Position numbers and translations under genes: made by a program. The notes under the pieces are model-generated. The model was not told the DNA's origin, ran no database searches, and worked only from the letters and a program-made list of their open reading frames with translations. A stretch of 64,000 nt of DNA. Origin: CAWDMN01 sp963803155 (GTDB taxonomy: Bacteria; Acidobacteriota; Terriglobia; Versatilivoradales; Versatilivoraceae). Numbering within the stretch: the stretch's first letter is position 1; every line of letters starts with the position of its first letter. The stretch lies in NCBI GenBank assembly GCA_963803155.1, contig CAWDMN010000078.1, positions 62,001 to 126,000 on the forward strand. Direction: 5' to 3'. Shown here piece after piece: positions 1 through 8,578 of this stretch.

Positions 1-901
1 TAAATGTTTCGAAGTTCACGGTGCCATCGTTTTGGCATTCATTGAATCCCAGATAGACAGCCTTCCGCTCTGGAATATACTTGAACCAGTAAGGCTTTTC
101 ATAATTCTGGAACAAGAGCGGGAGACTGCCCGTGTTGTCATTAATCACATTCACATAATTTACGGCGGGCACGGCGTTCTTGCGCCAAAACCAGGCGGCA
201 ACCATGTCTGAGAAAGCATCTTGAGATTGATAGGGTTCCGCCAAAACCTTGAGGTTTCCTCGCATTCCGTTTTTGGCCACGATTTCCAATTCCAGCAGTC
301 CCTTCTGATCCACATACCCCAGCGTCTGCATCACCGAAAACATCATCAGATATTTGGGTGAGAGATATTTCGCCCCCCATTCATTGTCGGCGGGGACAAC
401 CGCCTTGACCCGGTTCGTCACCTCTTCGATTGCCGTGTTTCCAATTTTGAGAACCCTTGCCCCATACGACTGTAAATATTTTGTGGATGTCGAGGTGATG
501 AACCAACCATCGGCAAAAGATTCGATTCTGATTGGAAACCATTTTGAGGTGAGCTTATCACCCAATAATTGGGTGTGCCCATCTCCCACCAGGGCGACAA
601 GCTTCATCAGCTCCACGATTATCTGGCTATCAGACCAAAGTGGAATTTGTGTCTTGATATGAGCAATGTGTTGATCAAAAACGTCCTTGGAGGTTTTCCA
701 ATAAGGGTGGGGATGGCGGGTGCAAAGAAGAAGCGCCAACGCGTCAAGATCGCTTGACCACTGGGCATCGCTCAGCTTGCGATCATTTCGCTGAGTAAGA
801 TTGAGCGGGAGGTTTGACGTCTCAAATCCCGATGGAGAGCCCACGTTTGCGAAAAGAAACAAAACAATGATTGGGGGCAGAACATTCTTTAGCGTGAGCA
901 T
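1..901 (-). CDS. S41-like secreted peptidase, C-terminus cut by window edge
   Basis: An open frame of 300 codons runs from ATG at 901 off the left edge, so the C-terminal part is missing. The first ~25 residues form a signal peptide (hydrophobic PPIIVLFLFANVG), implying export. At about residue 107 there is a GDGHT motif, which in S41 (Ctp/tricorn-like) peptidases lies in the N-terminal region before the PDZ and catalytic domains. A PDZ-like stretch follows (VLKIGNTAIEEV), then the start of a possible protease core near the edge (AVYLGFNECQND). The catalytic Ser/Lys would lie outside the window, so activity cannot be judged. A strong ribosome-binding site (GGAGGT, 910-915 on the complement) sits 8 bases before the ATG and fixes the start. 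Alternative: a non-peptidase S41-fold protein. Confidence 0.72.
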   Translation of the reverse strand, partial: MLTLKNVLPPIIVLFLFANVGSPSGFETSNLPLNLTQRNDRKLSDAQWSSDLDALALLLCTRHPHPYWKTSKDVFDQHIAHIKTQIPLWSDSQIIVELMKLVALVGDGHTQLLGDKLTSKWFPIRIESFADGWFITSTSTKYLQSYGARVLKIGNTAIEEVTNRVKAVVPADNEWGAKYLSPKYLMMFSVMQTLGYVDQKGLLELEIVAKNGMRGNLKVLAEPYQSQDAFSDMVAAWFWRKNAVPAVNYVNVINDNTGSLPLLFQNYEKPYWFKYIPERKAVYLGFNECQNDGTVNFETF

Positions 902-983
902 GGGGAAATACCTCCATTTTATCCGCATTCATCCTTGACTCTTTGATTATTCCATCGACCCCGCTCACCGGCCAGCGAGCCTT

Positions 984-1135
984 ATGCGCTGGTCAGGTAA
1001 TGTGGGCTGGTGGGTTTTGTTTATTCTCACGGAGCCACAAAGTCACGGAGGAAGATTTTTTTCTCATGAGGCGAGAAGCATCAAATTTCTTTTTCCTCAG
1101 TGCCTCCGCGTCTTTGTGAGATTAATTATTGGGGC
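984..1135. repeat. Interspersed inverted-repeat element (copy 1) in gap 902-1241
   Basis: The gap 902-1241 holds no gene. It contains CTCACGGAGCCACAAAG and, further right, CCTCCGCGTCTTTGTGAG, which pair as the arms of an imperfect hairpin. A second diverged copy, including the flank beginning TGCGCTGG, lies at about 48600-48745. Seen directly; function unknown. Confidence 0.7.
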
Positions 1136-1241
1136 CAACGACTCCGCTCATCGGCGCGTCAGCTGACGTGCCCGGCGCAGTGGCGTTGTTGGGGTTCAAC
1201 TCCCCGATATATTGAAATATTAATAATGGACAGTATCAGTA

Positions 1242-2027
1242 TTACCTTTCCTTGCTCACTTTCTGGATAGTCAGCTTCGTCCAACGCGGAATGGAATCCA
1301 GAAAGCGCTGGTAGGCCTGGGGGGGATCGAGAGGGTCTTCCAATTTCATCATCTCAGTGCCGTTGTGATCGAACAGCACCAACTCGCGCCGCTCGAATTG
1401 GGTGCTATGACTCCTGCCGGTTGATTTCCTGACGTAGACATCCACCATTTTCACGGCTCCGACTTCCCGCCAGGCAACTTTCTTTTCGTGGAGCATCGCC
1501 TGGCGATCCTCCCTCTCCTCGGGTGAGAGGTCGGGCTTATCCTCCTCGATAAATGAGGTGTCGAGTGTCTTGTTACGTATCTCGATGCCGTTGGCATCCG
1601 CAACGATGCGATCGAGTTTCCGATCCCTCGCGGTCATCATCATCAATGCCGTCAACGCCAGCAAAACCAACACGCCCGGATAAGTGAGCCACCATCTCCC
1701 GCGAGCGTCAGGGAAATAGACCAGGCAAATAGCCGCCACCATGTATCCAAACGCCCAGAGCAAGGTTTCACCGACTTTCTGTTTGTTCAACTGCATGGTA
1801 ATCGGCTCATCCTGAATTGCCGAGGTGGAAGCGGACCGTTCCGGCTCAGTGGGAACTTCCAGACGATTCAAAGATCGCAGCATCCAGAGGCTCATGAGAA
1901 TCACGCTGGCGCCAATGATGAGCAGAAACCCGGCTGGAAACCATTGCCTGTGCATCATCTTCAGATAAGCCAGTACAAGCGCTGCTGCGCTGCCTAACCA
2001 CAAAAGAATAAAACCCGGATTCTTCAT
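1242..2027 (-). CDS. Membrane protein with four N-terminal helices and a soluble C-terminal domain
   Basis: Not recognised as a named family. The 261-residue protein begins with four hydrophobic segments (around residues 4-22, 28-50, 96-113 and 121-138). A soluble domain of ~120 residues follows that looks like a strand-rich PH-like fold (VAWREVGAVKMVDVYV, ELVLFDHNG). A bacterial PH-type membrane protein is the nearest guess. The frame is open 54 codons further upstream, but the ATG at 2027 is preferred because GGAGGT lies 6 bases before it and the hydrophobic helix starts at once. It stands alone, on the same strand as the hydrolase upstream and ~250 bases from it. Confidence 0.7.
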   Translation of the reverse strand: MKNPGFILLWLGSAAALVLAYLKMMHRQWFPAGFLLIIGASVILMSLWMLRSLNRLEVPTEPERSASTSAIQDEPITMQLNKQKVGETLLWAFGYMVAAICLVYFPDARGRWWLTYPGVLVLLALTALMMMTARDRKLDRIVADANGIEIRNKTLDTSFIEEDKPDLSPEEREDRQAMLHEKKVAWREVGAVKMVDVYVRKSTGRSHSTQFERRELVLFDHNGTEMMKLEDPLDPPQAYQRFLDSIPRWTKLTIQKVSKER

Positions 2028-2278
2028 GATGACCTCCACGTCGGCGGAAATAAAGGTTAACCAAAGCCGCCTATTTGCGGCTAAACGTCTCCGCTCCCCC
2101 TGCTGGAGATTTCTAGGCATTAATTGGCAACCAACTTCATCTCGGCGACTTCTCCAAAGTGACTCCCCGCGGACAGGCAAGAAATGCATGTCTGCGCCAG
2201 TAGTAAAATGTGAGTTCCTGGGCTTGCCCTGGAAGATTAAAATGATGAACCTTTTTTCTAATCGCTACCTTCATTTGA

Positions 2279-3274
2279 TTAGTAAAAGTGTGCCGGCATT
2301 AAGAATTGTTCCTTCAAGAAGGTCAGGATTCTCGTCCGGCAGGACTGGATGGACCAACTGGAATGGGCCGCGTTGTAAGCAGCGTGCTCATAATGAAAAC
2401 GGAATCCGTTGTCACGCAGGCGTTGCATGATCTGCTGGGACATAAAAGTCGAAGGCCAGATTTCATCACGCGTGAATGAGGCCAAAAGGATGGAGCCTTG
2501 GATTTTCTCGACCGGTATTGCCGCCTCTCTCACTTGCCGGGAGTTCTGAAGCGCTTTCTCAAACATCGGTGTGCGTTTGCCGGTAATCATGCCTTGAAGA
2601 GTGGTCCAAGAATAGGGCATCGCCACAAATGCGAGTTCATGCCCATTGAGACTCCAGGCCGAATGTTGACCCTGCAAGGCATCTAGTATGCCTGTCGGTG
2701 GTCCAGGGAAGACGACCGAGCTTGGTGCAATTGCGACGACGGCCTTAACTTCGGAACACCGGCTGCCCAATAGCAAGGCTAATTCCGCCCCACGCGAAAC
2801 GCCCACCAGCGCGTATTCGTTGGGTATGACTGCTTCCTTTTGCATCGATAGCCAATGAAATGCCTTGGAAAAATACTCCAGCGGAATGCCTCGGAGCTGA
2901 CTGGGAAGATCGTCAGCTCCGAAGTAGGCCAGCGACAAGACGCAGGAGCCCTGGACAACGAGTTCTTGAATGAACTCTGGGTGGTCGCTCCAACTTTTTC
3001 CTCCCTCAGATCCCCCCAGGAGAATCAGTGCCTTTTGCGGCTTGTCGGAAGTCCCGTGGAAGAAATCGGCATTTATCCCATCGATCCTTAGAGACCTCAT
3101 GGCTATCCCCTTGGGATTGTAAACAGGGCTTGCGGAACTGGACAGAGGCCGAGGCGCGGCATATTGGGTGGCCAGCAAGATAACGAAGCAGAGGAACGCA
3201 ACACCGGCGCTCAGCTTCTTCCGGATCGCGGATTCCCGTGGGAATTTTGCCTCTGCAGTCATATGAATTCGCAT
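2279..3274 (-). CDS. BAAT-type alpha/beta hydrolase (acyl-CoA thioester hydrolase / bile acid-CoA acyltransferase C-terminal family)
   Basis: The protein has an N-terminal hydrophobic segment (SAGVAFLCFVILLATQ) and an alpha/beta hydrolase domain. Visible catalytic signatures are GGSEGG (oxyanion region), GVSRGAE (nucleophile elbow G-x-S-x-G), an Asp in the TRDEIWPS block and a His in NAAHSSW. This order and spacing match the BAAT C-terminal domain family. The substrate is unknown; these enzymes hydrolyse or transfer acyl esters and thioesters. The N-terminal helix suggests membrane anchoring or export, unlike the cytosolic classical members. The start is uncertain: the frame extends to a TTG at 3337, and ATGs occur at 3274 and 3262, none with a clear ribosome-binding site. 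I chose the first ATG. Confidence 0.8.
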   Translation of the reverse strand: MRIHMTAEAKFPRESAIRKKLSAGVAFLCFVILLATQYAAPRPLSSSASPVYNPKGIAMRSLRIDGINADFFHGTSDKPQKALILLGGSEGGKSWSDHPEFIQELVVQGSCVLSLAYFGADDLPSQLRGIPLEYFSKAFHWLSMQKEAVIPNEYALVGVSRGAELALLLGSRCSEVKAVVAIAPSSVVFPGPPTGILDALQGQHSAWSLNGHELAFVAMPYSWTTLQGMITGKRTPMFEKALQNSRQVREAAIPVEKIQGSILLASFTRDEIWPSTFMSQQIMQRLRDNGFRFHYEHAAYNAAHSSWSIQSCRTRILTFLKEQFLMPAHFY

Positions 3275-3501
3275 TGTGGCGAGATAGTGCCAAACATCCC
3301 AGTCCACCTGCGCACACTTCTTGCGCGTCCGGCGCAATGGAATGGTTGGGATTTTATTTTTCCAGTTTGAACAATAAATAATCAGCGCGACACCATTCTT
3401 CCTTTAGCCCCATTTAATGTCTTTTGCCAGCATGCAATGCGGTCGCAGAATTGAAAACCAATGTAGCACCATCTCCGAAGTGTCCCCGGCATTCTTCGCG
3501 T

Positions 3502-5907
3502 TCAGCTTTTTTCCTGGCACCCAAGGGCCTTGCGGAATCCTGGATGAATGCAATACGCGAATTGATTTATTGAGCCTTGCATTTTCTTTATGTCATGCTG
3601 AAATCTATATGAGTATCTCTCTTCATCCTCATTGACGTATAATCCCAAAAAACCAAACCATAAAAGGAGTTCGATAGCATTTTCCAGTCTTTCAGTAGGA
3701 ATTTTGGCATCTGCAAGTCGTTGTACTATGTCATCTTTTGATAGCAATACTTTGCTGCCGATGAATGCGTAGGGAACGTCAGCATAGTCCGGACTGACAT
3801 CTTTCAGCTCAAAAGTTACGTCGACCAATAAATCATCAGAATATGTTTGTTCCGCTTGTAAAATGTCATCTTGCGTCACTTTTTCATGACCTCTATTAAC
3901 CGCAACGTTGATGCTTTCACGAGTGAATCGCAGGATTTCTCGGGGTCTCAAAAGTGTTCGGTCAAGAATATAAGAAAAAGATTCCTCGCCATTGATATGG
4001 GTTTCAAAAAAATATGGCCAAAGAACATCAAACGGCTGCTCCATCTGAACACTGTAAATGATTCTCCTCCTGATGATCTCCTTGAAAGTTTCAGGATCAT
4101 TCCAGTCGAGGAGTACTGCTGTCTCTTTACCTCTATCAGCAGGATCGCTAAGCAAATGTTGATAGATGTCATTGCGAATGAAGACAATAGAATGAAATTG
4201 TACTTTTCTCGAATCGAACTGTCTTTCGATCTTTCGTGTTGCCTCTAGCAGGCACTTCAATATCATAATGTCTTCGGAAGTGGCACAGGTTACGGGCCAG
4301 CCTTTGTCGAGGTTGTCGAAGAGCAGCCACACGTCCTCTTTCTTACTTACCTTAAGGTAGCCGCTTATCGCATTGCTGAGCGGGCTAATGTCCTGCTTAT
4401 AGACAAGTTGAGTAACATCGCCCGTGCTGGATATTTTCTGCAAGCCTTTCCTTCGTTCCGAGATGTCATCGACAAGACGCAATAATCGCTCAGAAAAGTC
4501 GGCCTCCTCAAGTTCTTGTTCGCCACCGTAGGCATTGATGACTCTTTCGAACGCTTCTTTAATTGCATAATCGCGATAAGCATGGCGCGCTTCTGCCTTG
4601 ATTATTTTATGCGCAATCTCCATGAGGAGCACGTAGTTCCAAAAAGCTGTGAGCACGTGTTGGCGTAATCCTGGTGATAATTCCTTTAGGATCGTTTCGC
4701 GCAACTTAGTAAACTGGTGGCCCTCTGGTTTTAAGTCTAAAACCAAGTGGTCATTGCTCGGTTTGTATGCACTCCTAACACTATAAAAAATAGCTGTCTT
4801 ACCCGCGCCCTTTCGGCCAACTACAAGCCTTGCGTGCCCTCTCTTAGCTTCATTATATTGCCCTGTTGGTACAAAATATGTGCGAAGTGCTCCAATTTCG
4901 TTTTCAGCCGCTAAGTCACCAAGATCGATCTTCTCCAGTTGTCGAAGTGGTAGTGCTGTGGCAACGAATCGTGTTTCTTGTAGTTTCTCAACGACAGATC
5001 TGATAAGAGGAATGAGCAGATCGGGAATATTAGAGGCTCTATTGTAGGATTTGATGATATCCCTATAATCGATTGGTTGCCTGGCTTCGGTCTCCTGAAG
5101 CATCAAAGTAAATCTTCCTGAGGCCATTGACATTCCCGCGAGAAGTGCACATCTGGCGTTGTGAGCAAGAGCGCCTACCCTACCAGGGTGGATTAAATGA
5201 GCAATCATACCAAATGATGGACACACTTGTTTGAAAGCTTCATGCAGAGAAAGACGGGATGTCTCCCGTGGGTCAAATGTTCGAAACCGAAGTCCCGATT
5301 TTTTTAGTGCTGACATCAGTTTGATCATTCCCTCGTTTTGAATGTGGCTCTTAACTAGGTAGAGAGGCGACTCTGAATTGATAGCCGGATATTTGTTGAA
5401 TGGTGGTGTATCACCTTGGCGCTGGGTCACACCTTCCATCAAGATTGTTGAATTCTGGAAGTCAATATATCCGAGCGTATCAAGTAGCCCTAACTCGTCA
5501 AATATTTTATGATCCCTGATGTAACTTGCATCTCTAATGGGAAGGACAGGCTTGCCAAGTCCGATGGCGTAGCCAATTTCAAAGAGCAGGTTGAAATTGA
5601 GAGTGGTCACGTCGGCAATCACAAGCTTTGTAAATCGAAGTGCCTTGCAGATTTTGCAGAAAATGATTTGACCTGAAATATCCAGGTCTTTCCAAGAAAC
5701 CCAATGCTTTCTTTCAGTGGTAGATTTAAGTTTTGCAATAGATTCTTCTATAGTGCTGGATATGATCTCAGGATCATTTGCGTAGACAAAAAACCCATCG
5801 GAAATCGTAGGATTACAAAATGTTTGATCACAAGTTCCTCCAGCATAGTCACAGAAATTGGGAGGTTCTGTAACTAACGGTCTACCAGATTCCTGGTCGT
5901 TTTCCAT
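3502..5907 (-). CDS. Fusion of two nucleotide-hydrolase/TIR-like domains with an Sll1717-type P-loop ATPase; putative defence NTPase
   Basis: The 801-residue soluble protein has three parts. Residues ~37-165 carry VIADVTTLNFNLLFEIGYA, with Glu110 placed as in nucleoside deoxyribosyltransferase/TIR-like NAD or nucleotide hydrolases. Residues ~180-315 look like a second, more degenerate Rossmann-like domain. Residues ~335-780 form a STAND/AAA-like ATPase resembling the Sll1717 family: Walker A GRKGAGKT (364-371), Walker B VWLLFDNLD (526-534), a sensor-like SIVFIRND (573-580) and a C-terminal winged-helix-like tail. Known: sensor NTPases fused to NAD-depleting TIR-like effectors act in antiphage defence. 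Inference: this is a single-gene system of that kind. It is solitary, visibly AT-richer than its neighbours, and flanked by repeats, which fits horizontal acquisition. The ATG at 5907 has GTGAGG 6 bases upstream. Confidence 0.75.
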   Translation of the reverse strand: MENDQESGRPLVTEPPNFCDYAGGTCDQTFCNPTISDGFFVYANDPEIISSTIEESIAKLKSTTERKHWVSWKDLDISGQIIFCKICKALRFTKLVIADVTTLNFNLLFEIGYAIGLGKPVLPIRDASYIRDHKIFDELGLLDTLGYIDFQNSTILMEGVTQRQGDTPPFNKYPAINSESPLYLVKSHIQNEGMIKLMSALKKSGLRFRTFDPRETSRLSLHEAFKQVCPSFGMIAHLIHPGRVGALAHNARCALLAGMSMASGRFTLMLQETEARQPIDYRDIIKSYNRASNIPDLLIPLIRSVVEKLQETRFVATALPLRQLEKIDLGDLAAENEIGALRTYFVPTGQYNEAKRGHARLVVGRKGAGKTAIFYSVRSAYKPSNDHLVLDLKPEGHQFTKLRETILKELSPGLRQHVLTAFWNYVLLMEIAHKIIKAEARHAYRDYAIKEAFERVINAYGGEQELEEADFSERLLRLVDDISERRKGLQKISSTGDVTQLVYKQDISPLSNAISGYLKVSKKEDVWLLFDNLDKGWPVTCATSEDIMILKCLLEATRKIERQFDSRKVQFHSIVFIRNDIYQHLLSDPADRGKETAVLLDWNDPETFKEIIRRRIIYSVQMEQPFDVLWPYFFETHINGEESFSYILDRTLLRPREILRFTRESINVAVNRGHEKVTQDDILQAEQTYSDDLLVDVTFELKDVSPDYADVPYAFIGSKVLLSKDDIVQRLADAKIPTERLENAIELLLWFGFLGLYVNEDEERYSYRFQHDIKKMQGSINQFAYCIHPGFRKALGCQEKS

Positions 5908-6060
5908 TTTGCCTCACTCCAATGCCCATTGAATTCACTCCCGTCCAACGCCTGTGTTCAGCGGCGTCGCAGGAGTCCGTTGCAGCGCGAATGGATTTGT
6001 TTCCGATTCGCTGTGGCCGCTGATAATGTTTTCAGATCCAATTCTCGTGTTTGAATTTTT

Positions 6061-6151
6061 TGCCGCAGATTAACGCGGATTTGCGCGGATGAAATGGGAT
6101 TCATGCTTTGTCTATATCCGCGTTTCATCCGAGTTCATCCGTGGCTAATTG
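6061..6151. repeat. Inverted-repeat element in gap 5908-6471
   Basis: The arms GATTAACGCGGATTTGCGCG and CGCGTTTCATCCGAGTTCA / CATCCGTGGCTAA form an imperfect hairpin of a common 'GCGGAT' interspersed type. Nothing else is seen in the gap except the ribosome-binding site of the next gene. Confidence 0.6.
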
Positions 6152-6471
6152 ATTATCCCAACCATTGATTGACAGGCAATTTTGCCCGGTGTCAATACCA
6201 AGGGGTAATATCTCGATGGGAGTAATCTAAGAGATTTGTCCTTGCAGAGTCAAGAACCGAAACTGAAAATTGAGCATTTCTCCTCAACCCCCCTGATTCA
6301 AGACCGGTTCATGCGAGATCAATCGGTATTCTGGTGAAACGGATAATCTCCCAATGCAGAAAATCACGCTGAGTGTTATATTTTGTCTGTCCCCTGGAAC
6401 CCAGCCCTGTCAGGAATTTTTGCTTTCCAATAATGGCGGGCATTCTGCCTGCTCCCTGGAGGAATAAATTC

Positions 6472-7953
6472 ATGGGTCTTCTCATGCGACAAAGCAAATT
6501 GGAGGAATTCCTCCTCATCGTGATTTTTGCTTTTTCCGGGCCACTCATTTTTGCGAACGGAGTTTTTGCCGCGGATCAGGTTGTCTTGCTCTTTTTCTCC
6601 CGGAATGGTTCAGCTCTTACGCCGCAACAGGTCCGTTCGATTTCGAACAATGGAAACAAACGCCACGACAATGATTTCCTGGTCGATCCCGTGACCCTGC
6701 GGGTGATTCGGGCCAAACCGCTTCGGGTCTCGGGAGCAAATTATGTTTTTGACGTTTCCGGCAAGCCTGCCGCCCTCGCTTTCAACTGGCCTTCCGAACC
6801 GCAAGGATATTCCTTGGTCCTGCTGGATAATGGAGGAAAAGGATTCACCAATTCTGCCACGGTAAACTTCACGGATCAGGCAGCCCGAGATGTAAAGTTG
6901 AAACTGGATGCCGCGATAGCAGCCCGGCCGGACTATCAGCCATCCGCAAAATTCCGGCAGGCCTATGACGATGCCGCCAGTCATCTTGCCGCCGCCGATT
7001 CAAGCCGAGACCAAGCCATCAAGGGTAAAGAAGGTCAACTGGCGCTGGATCGACTCGCCATCGCCTACGATGATTTACTGACCGAACATGGGCCTGTTTT
7101 TGCCCGAGCCAACCGCGGTTCCCTCACTCCCTGGCTGGGCCTGACGATTGATCGAATCGCCAATTATCCGGCGAATCTGGACATGGCTGTCTCTCTGACG
7201 CAGCCTTACGGCTGGGTGCGCATTGTCTTTGACGCGGGCAAAAAGCCTTCCGATTATGGCGCTCTCATTCGTTATGCCAAAGACAAGGGATTAAAAATTA
7301 TGGGGGAACCGGTAGATTCATTTTTTGATAGGCGATATAGCCGCGCACAATACAAACAACGTTTTATCGATTGCCTTGATGCTTTTCCGCAAGTGGATGC
7401 CTGGGAAGTGGGGAACGAGGTCAATGGAGGTTGGCTGAGCCCTGAAATTCCAGAAAAAATTGCCGATGCGGTTCAGGAGGTTAGAAACCGAGCTCCCGGA
7501 AAACTCACGGCCCTCACTCTCTTCTGGCAACTCAATACCCAGAAGGCCGAATACTCTATGTTCACCTGGGTTGAGAAAAACTTGCCCGCTTCGGTTCGTC
7601 AGAAACTGGATGTGGTGTTGGTCTCTCTATATCCGGAACAAGCACCCATGGGGATCTTTTTCGACCAGATGATGCGAACCCTGCGGATTGAATTTCCCTC
7701 ACAAAGAATCGGCATTGGAGAGCTGGGATATTGGATTCCTAAACAACAATTCTGGTGGGCTTACGACAAAGCAGATCCAAAGCGTGCGGGGAAACGCGCC
7801 ACCGCATTTCGTTACTACAACGCAACATTCGATTATTCAGGCAGCCTGGGAGGAGGATTCTGGTGGACTTATCTTCACGATTTTCCCCGGGATCCTTCAT
7901 TGCAATCGATTGTGCGCAACCTAAGAGACCGTTTGCAGAGCGGCAGGGAATGA
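6472..7953 (+). CDS. Secreted TIM-barrel glycosidase-like protein (clan GH-A type)
   Basis: The ATG at 6472 follows GGAGG by 8 bases and starts a signal peptide (to about FAADQ, residue 36), so the 493-residue product is exported. Residues ~50-205 are a non-barrel region. From ~215 a TIM barrel is suggested by SLTPWLGL, GWVRIVFDAG and GLKIMGEP. Two acidic signatures are spaced as in GH-A retaining glycosidases: WEVGNE (Glu316, acid/base) and GIGELGY (Glu417, nucleophile), then GFWWTY near the end. I cannot assign a GH family or substrate. The frame is open to 6373, but the upstream part has no ribosome-binding site. It is monocistronic between repeat-filled gaps. Confidence 0.8.
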   Translation: MGLLMRQSKLEEFLLIVIFAFSGPLIFANGVFAADQVVLLFFSRNGSALTPQQVRSISNNGNKRHDNDFLVDPVTLRVIRAKPLRVSGANYVFDVSGKPAALAFNWPSEPQGYSLVLLDNGGKGFTNSATVNFTDQAARDVKLKLDAAIAARPDYQPSAKFRQAYDDAASHLAAADSSRDQAIKGKEGQLALDRLAIAYDDLLTEHGPVFARANRGSLTPWLGLTIDRIANYPANLDMAVSLTQPYGWVRIVFDAGKKPSDYGALIRYAKDKGLKIMGEPVDSFFDRRYSRAQYKQRFIDCLDAFPQVDAWEVGNEVNGGWLSPEIPEKIADAVQEVRNRAPGKLTALTLFWQLNTQKAEYSMFTWVEKNLPASVRQKLDVVLVSLYPEQAPMGIFFDQMMRTLRIEFPSQRIGIGELGYWIPKQQFWWAYDKADPKRAGKRATAFRYYNATFDYSGSLGGGFWWTYLHDFPRDPSLQSIVRNLRDRLQSGRE

Positions 7954-8225
7954 AGAAGATGAATCAGTCATCTCATGCCGCAGTAGAGTGCGGATCCATG
8001 AACTCGTGCCGATGAGCTAGTGCCAGACTCGCAAAGTCGCGGACTTCCATGCCGAGGTTCTTTCTCAGCGAGTGTTTTACCCTTTGGTGATCTAAGGAAT
8101 CGCAGATGAATTACCAGTACAACTGAGTTCCCCTTAGCCAAGCTGAGCATTACCCACATTTCTTTGACACTTTGATATTTGATAGGCAATTATTTTTTTT
8201 CTTTCGGAAGAATCATAAATAACTT

Positions 8226-8470
8226 TGAGCTAATTCAAAGCTCAATGTGCCCTGGCTTTAAGGCCTGAAAGGCCGTCCGTCAATAGCCAGGGGCGTCAGC
8301 CCCTGGCTTGGTTTGAGGAAGAGATTCAAGCTCCGAAGGAGCGACAGTCGGAGTGGTTACTGCCGCCCCGTGGGGGCTGGAATTGTGGTATTCCCTTTTC
8401 CATTCCAGGGGCTCACGCTCCTGGCTATTGACAATCACCCCGTTGGGGTTCTGGGAATTGCGAGTGCAGC
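8226..8470. repeat. Interspersed palindromic repeat in gap 7954-8578
   Basis: Short G+C hairpins occur in tandem: GGCCTGAAAGGCC, AGCCAGGGGCGTCAGCCCCTGGCT, GCTCCGAAGGAGC, CAGGGGCTCACGCTCCTGGCT, ending CCCCGTTGGGG. This is the 'CCAGGGGCGTCAGCCCCTGG' style of intergenic repeat seen in several environmental phyla. It can translate by chance but encodes nothing supported. The rest of the gap shows no feature. Confidence 0.7.
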
Positions 8471-8578
8471 ACCTTCATTGCTTCTCTGGGGACATCTATA
8501 CAGTGTCAAAAATCTGCGGGTAAAACTCAGCTCGTCGGAGGAGGGGAACTTAGTTGGACCGGTAATTTCCTAGCATCG

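Noticed and set aside
1023..1127. CTCACGGAG/CTTTGTGAG element as a tRNA or small RNA gene
   Set aside because: No tRNA cloverleaf features; a second copy in an unrelated gap shows that it is an interspersed repeat.
8226..8470. Translated reading of the CCAGGGG repeat as a short protein
   Set aside because: The repeat type is known to be intergenic and hairpin-forming; no start or ribosome-binding site.
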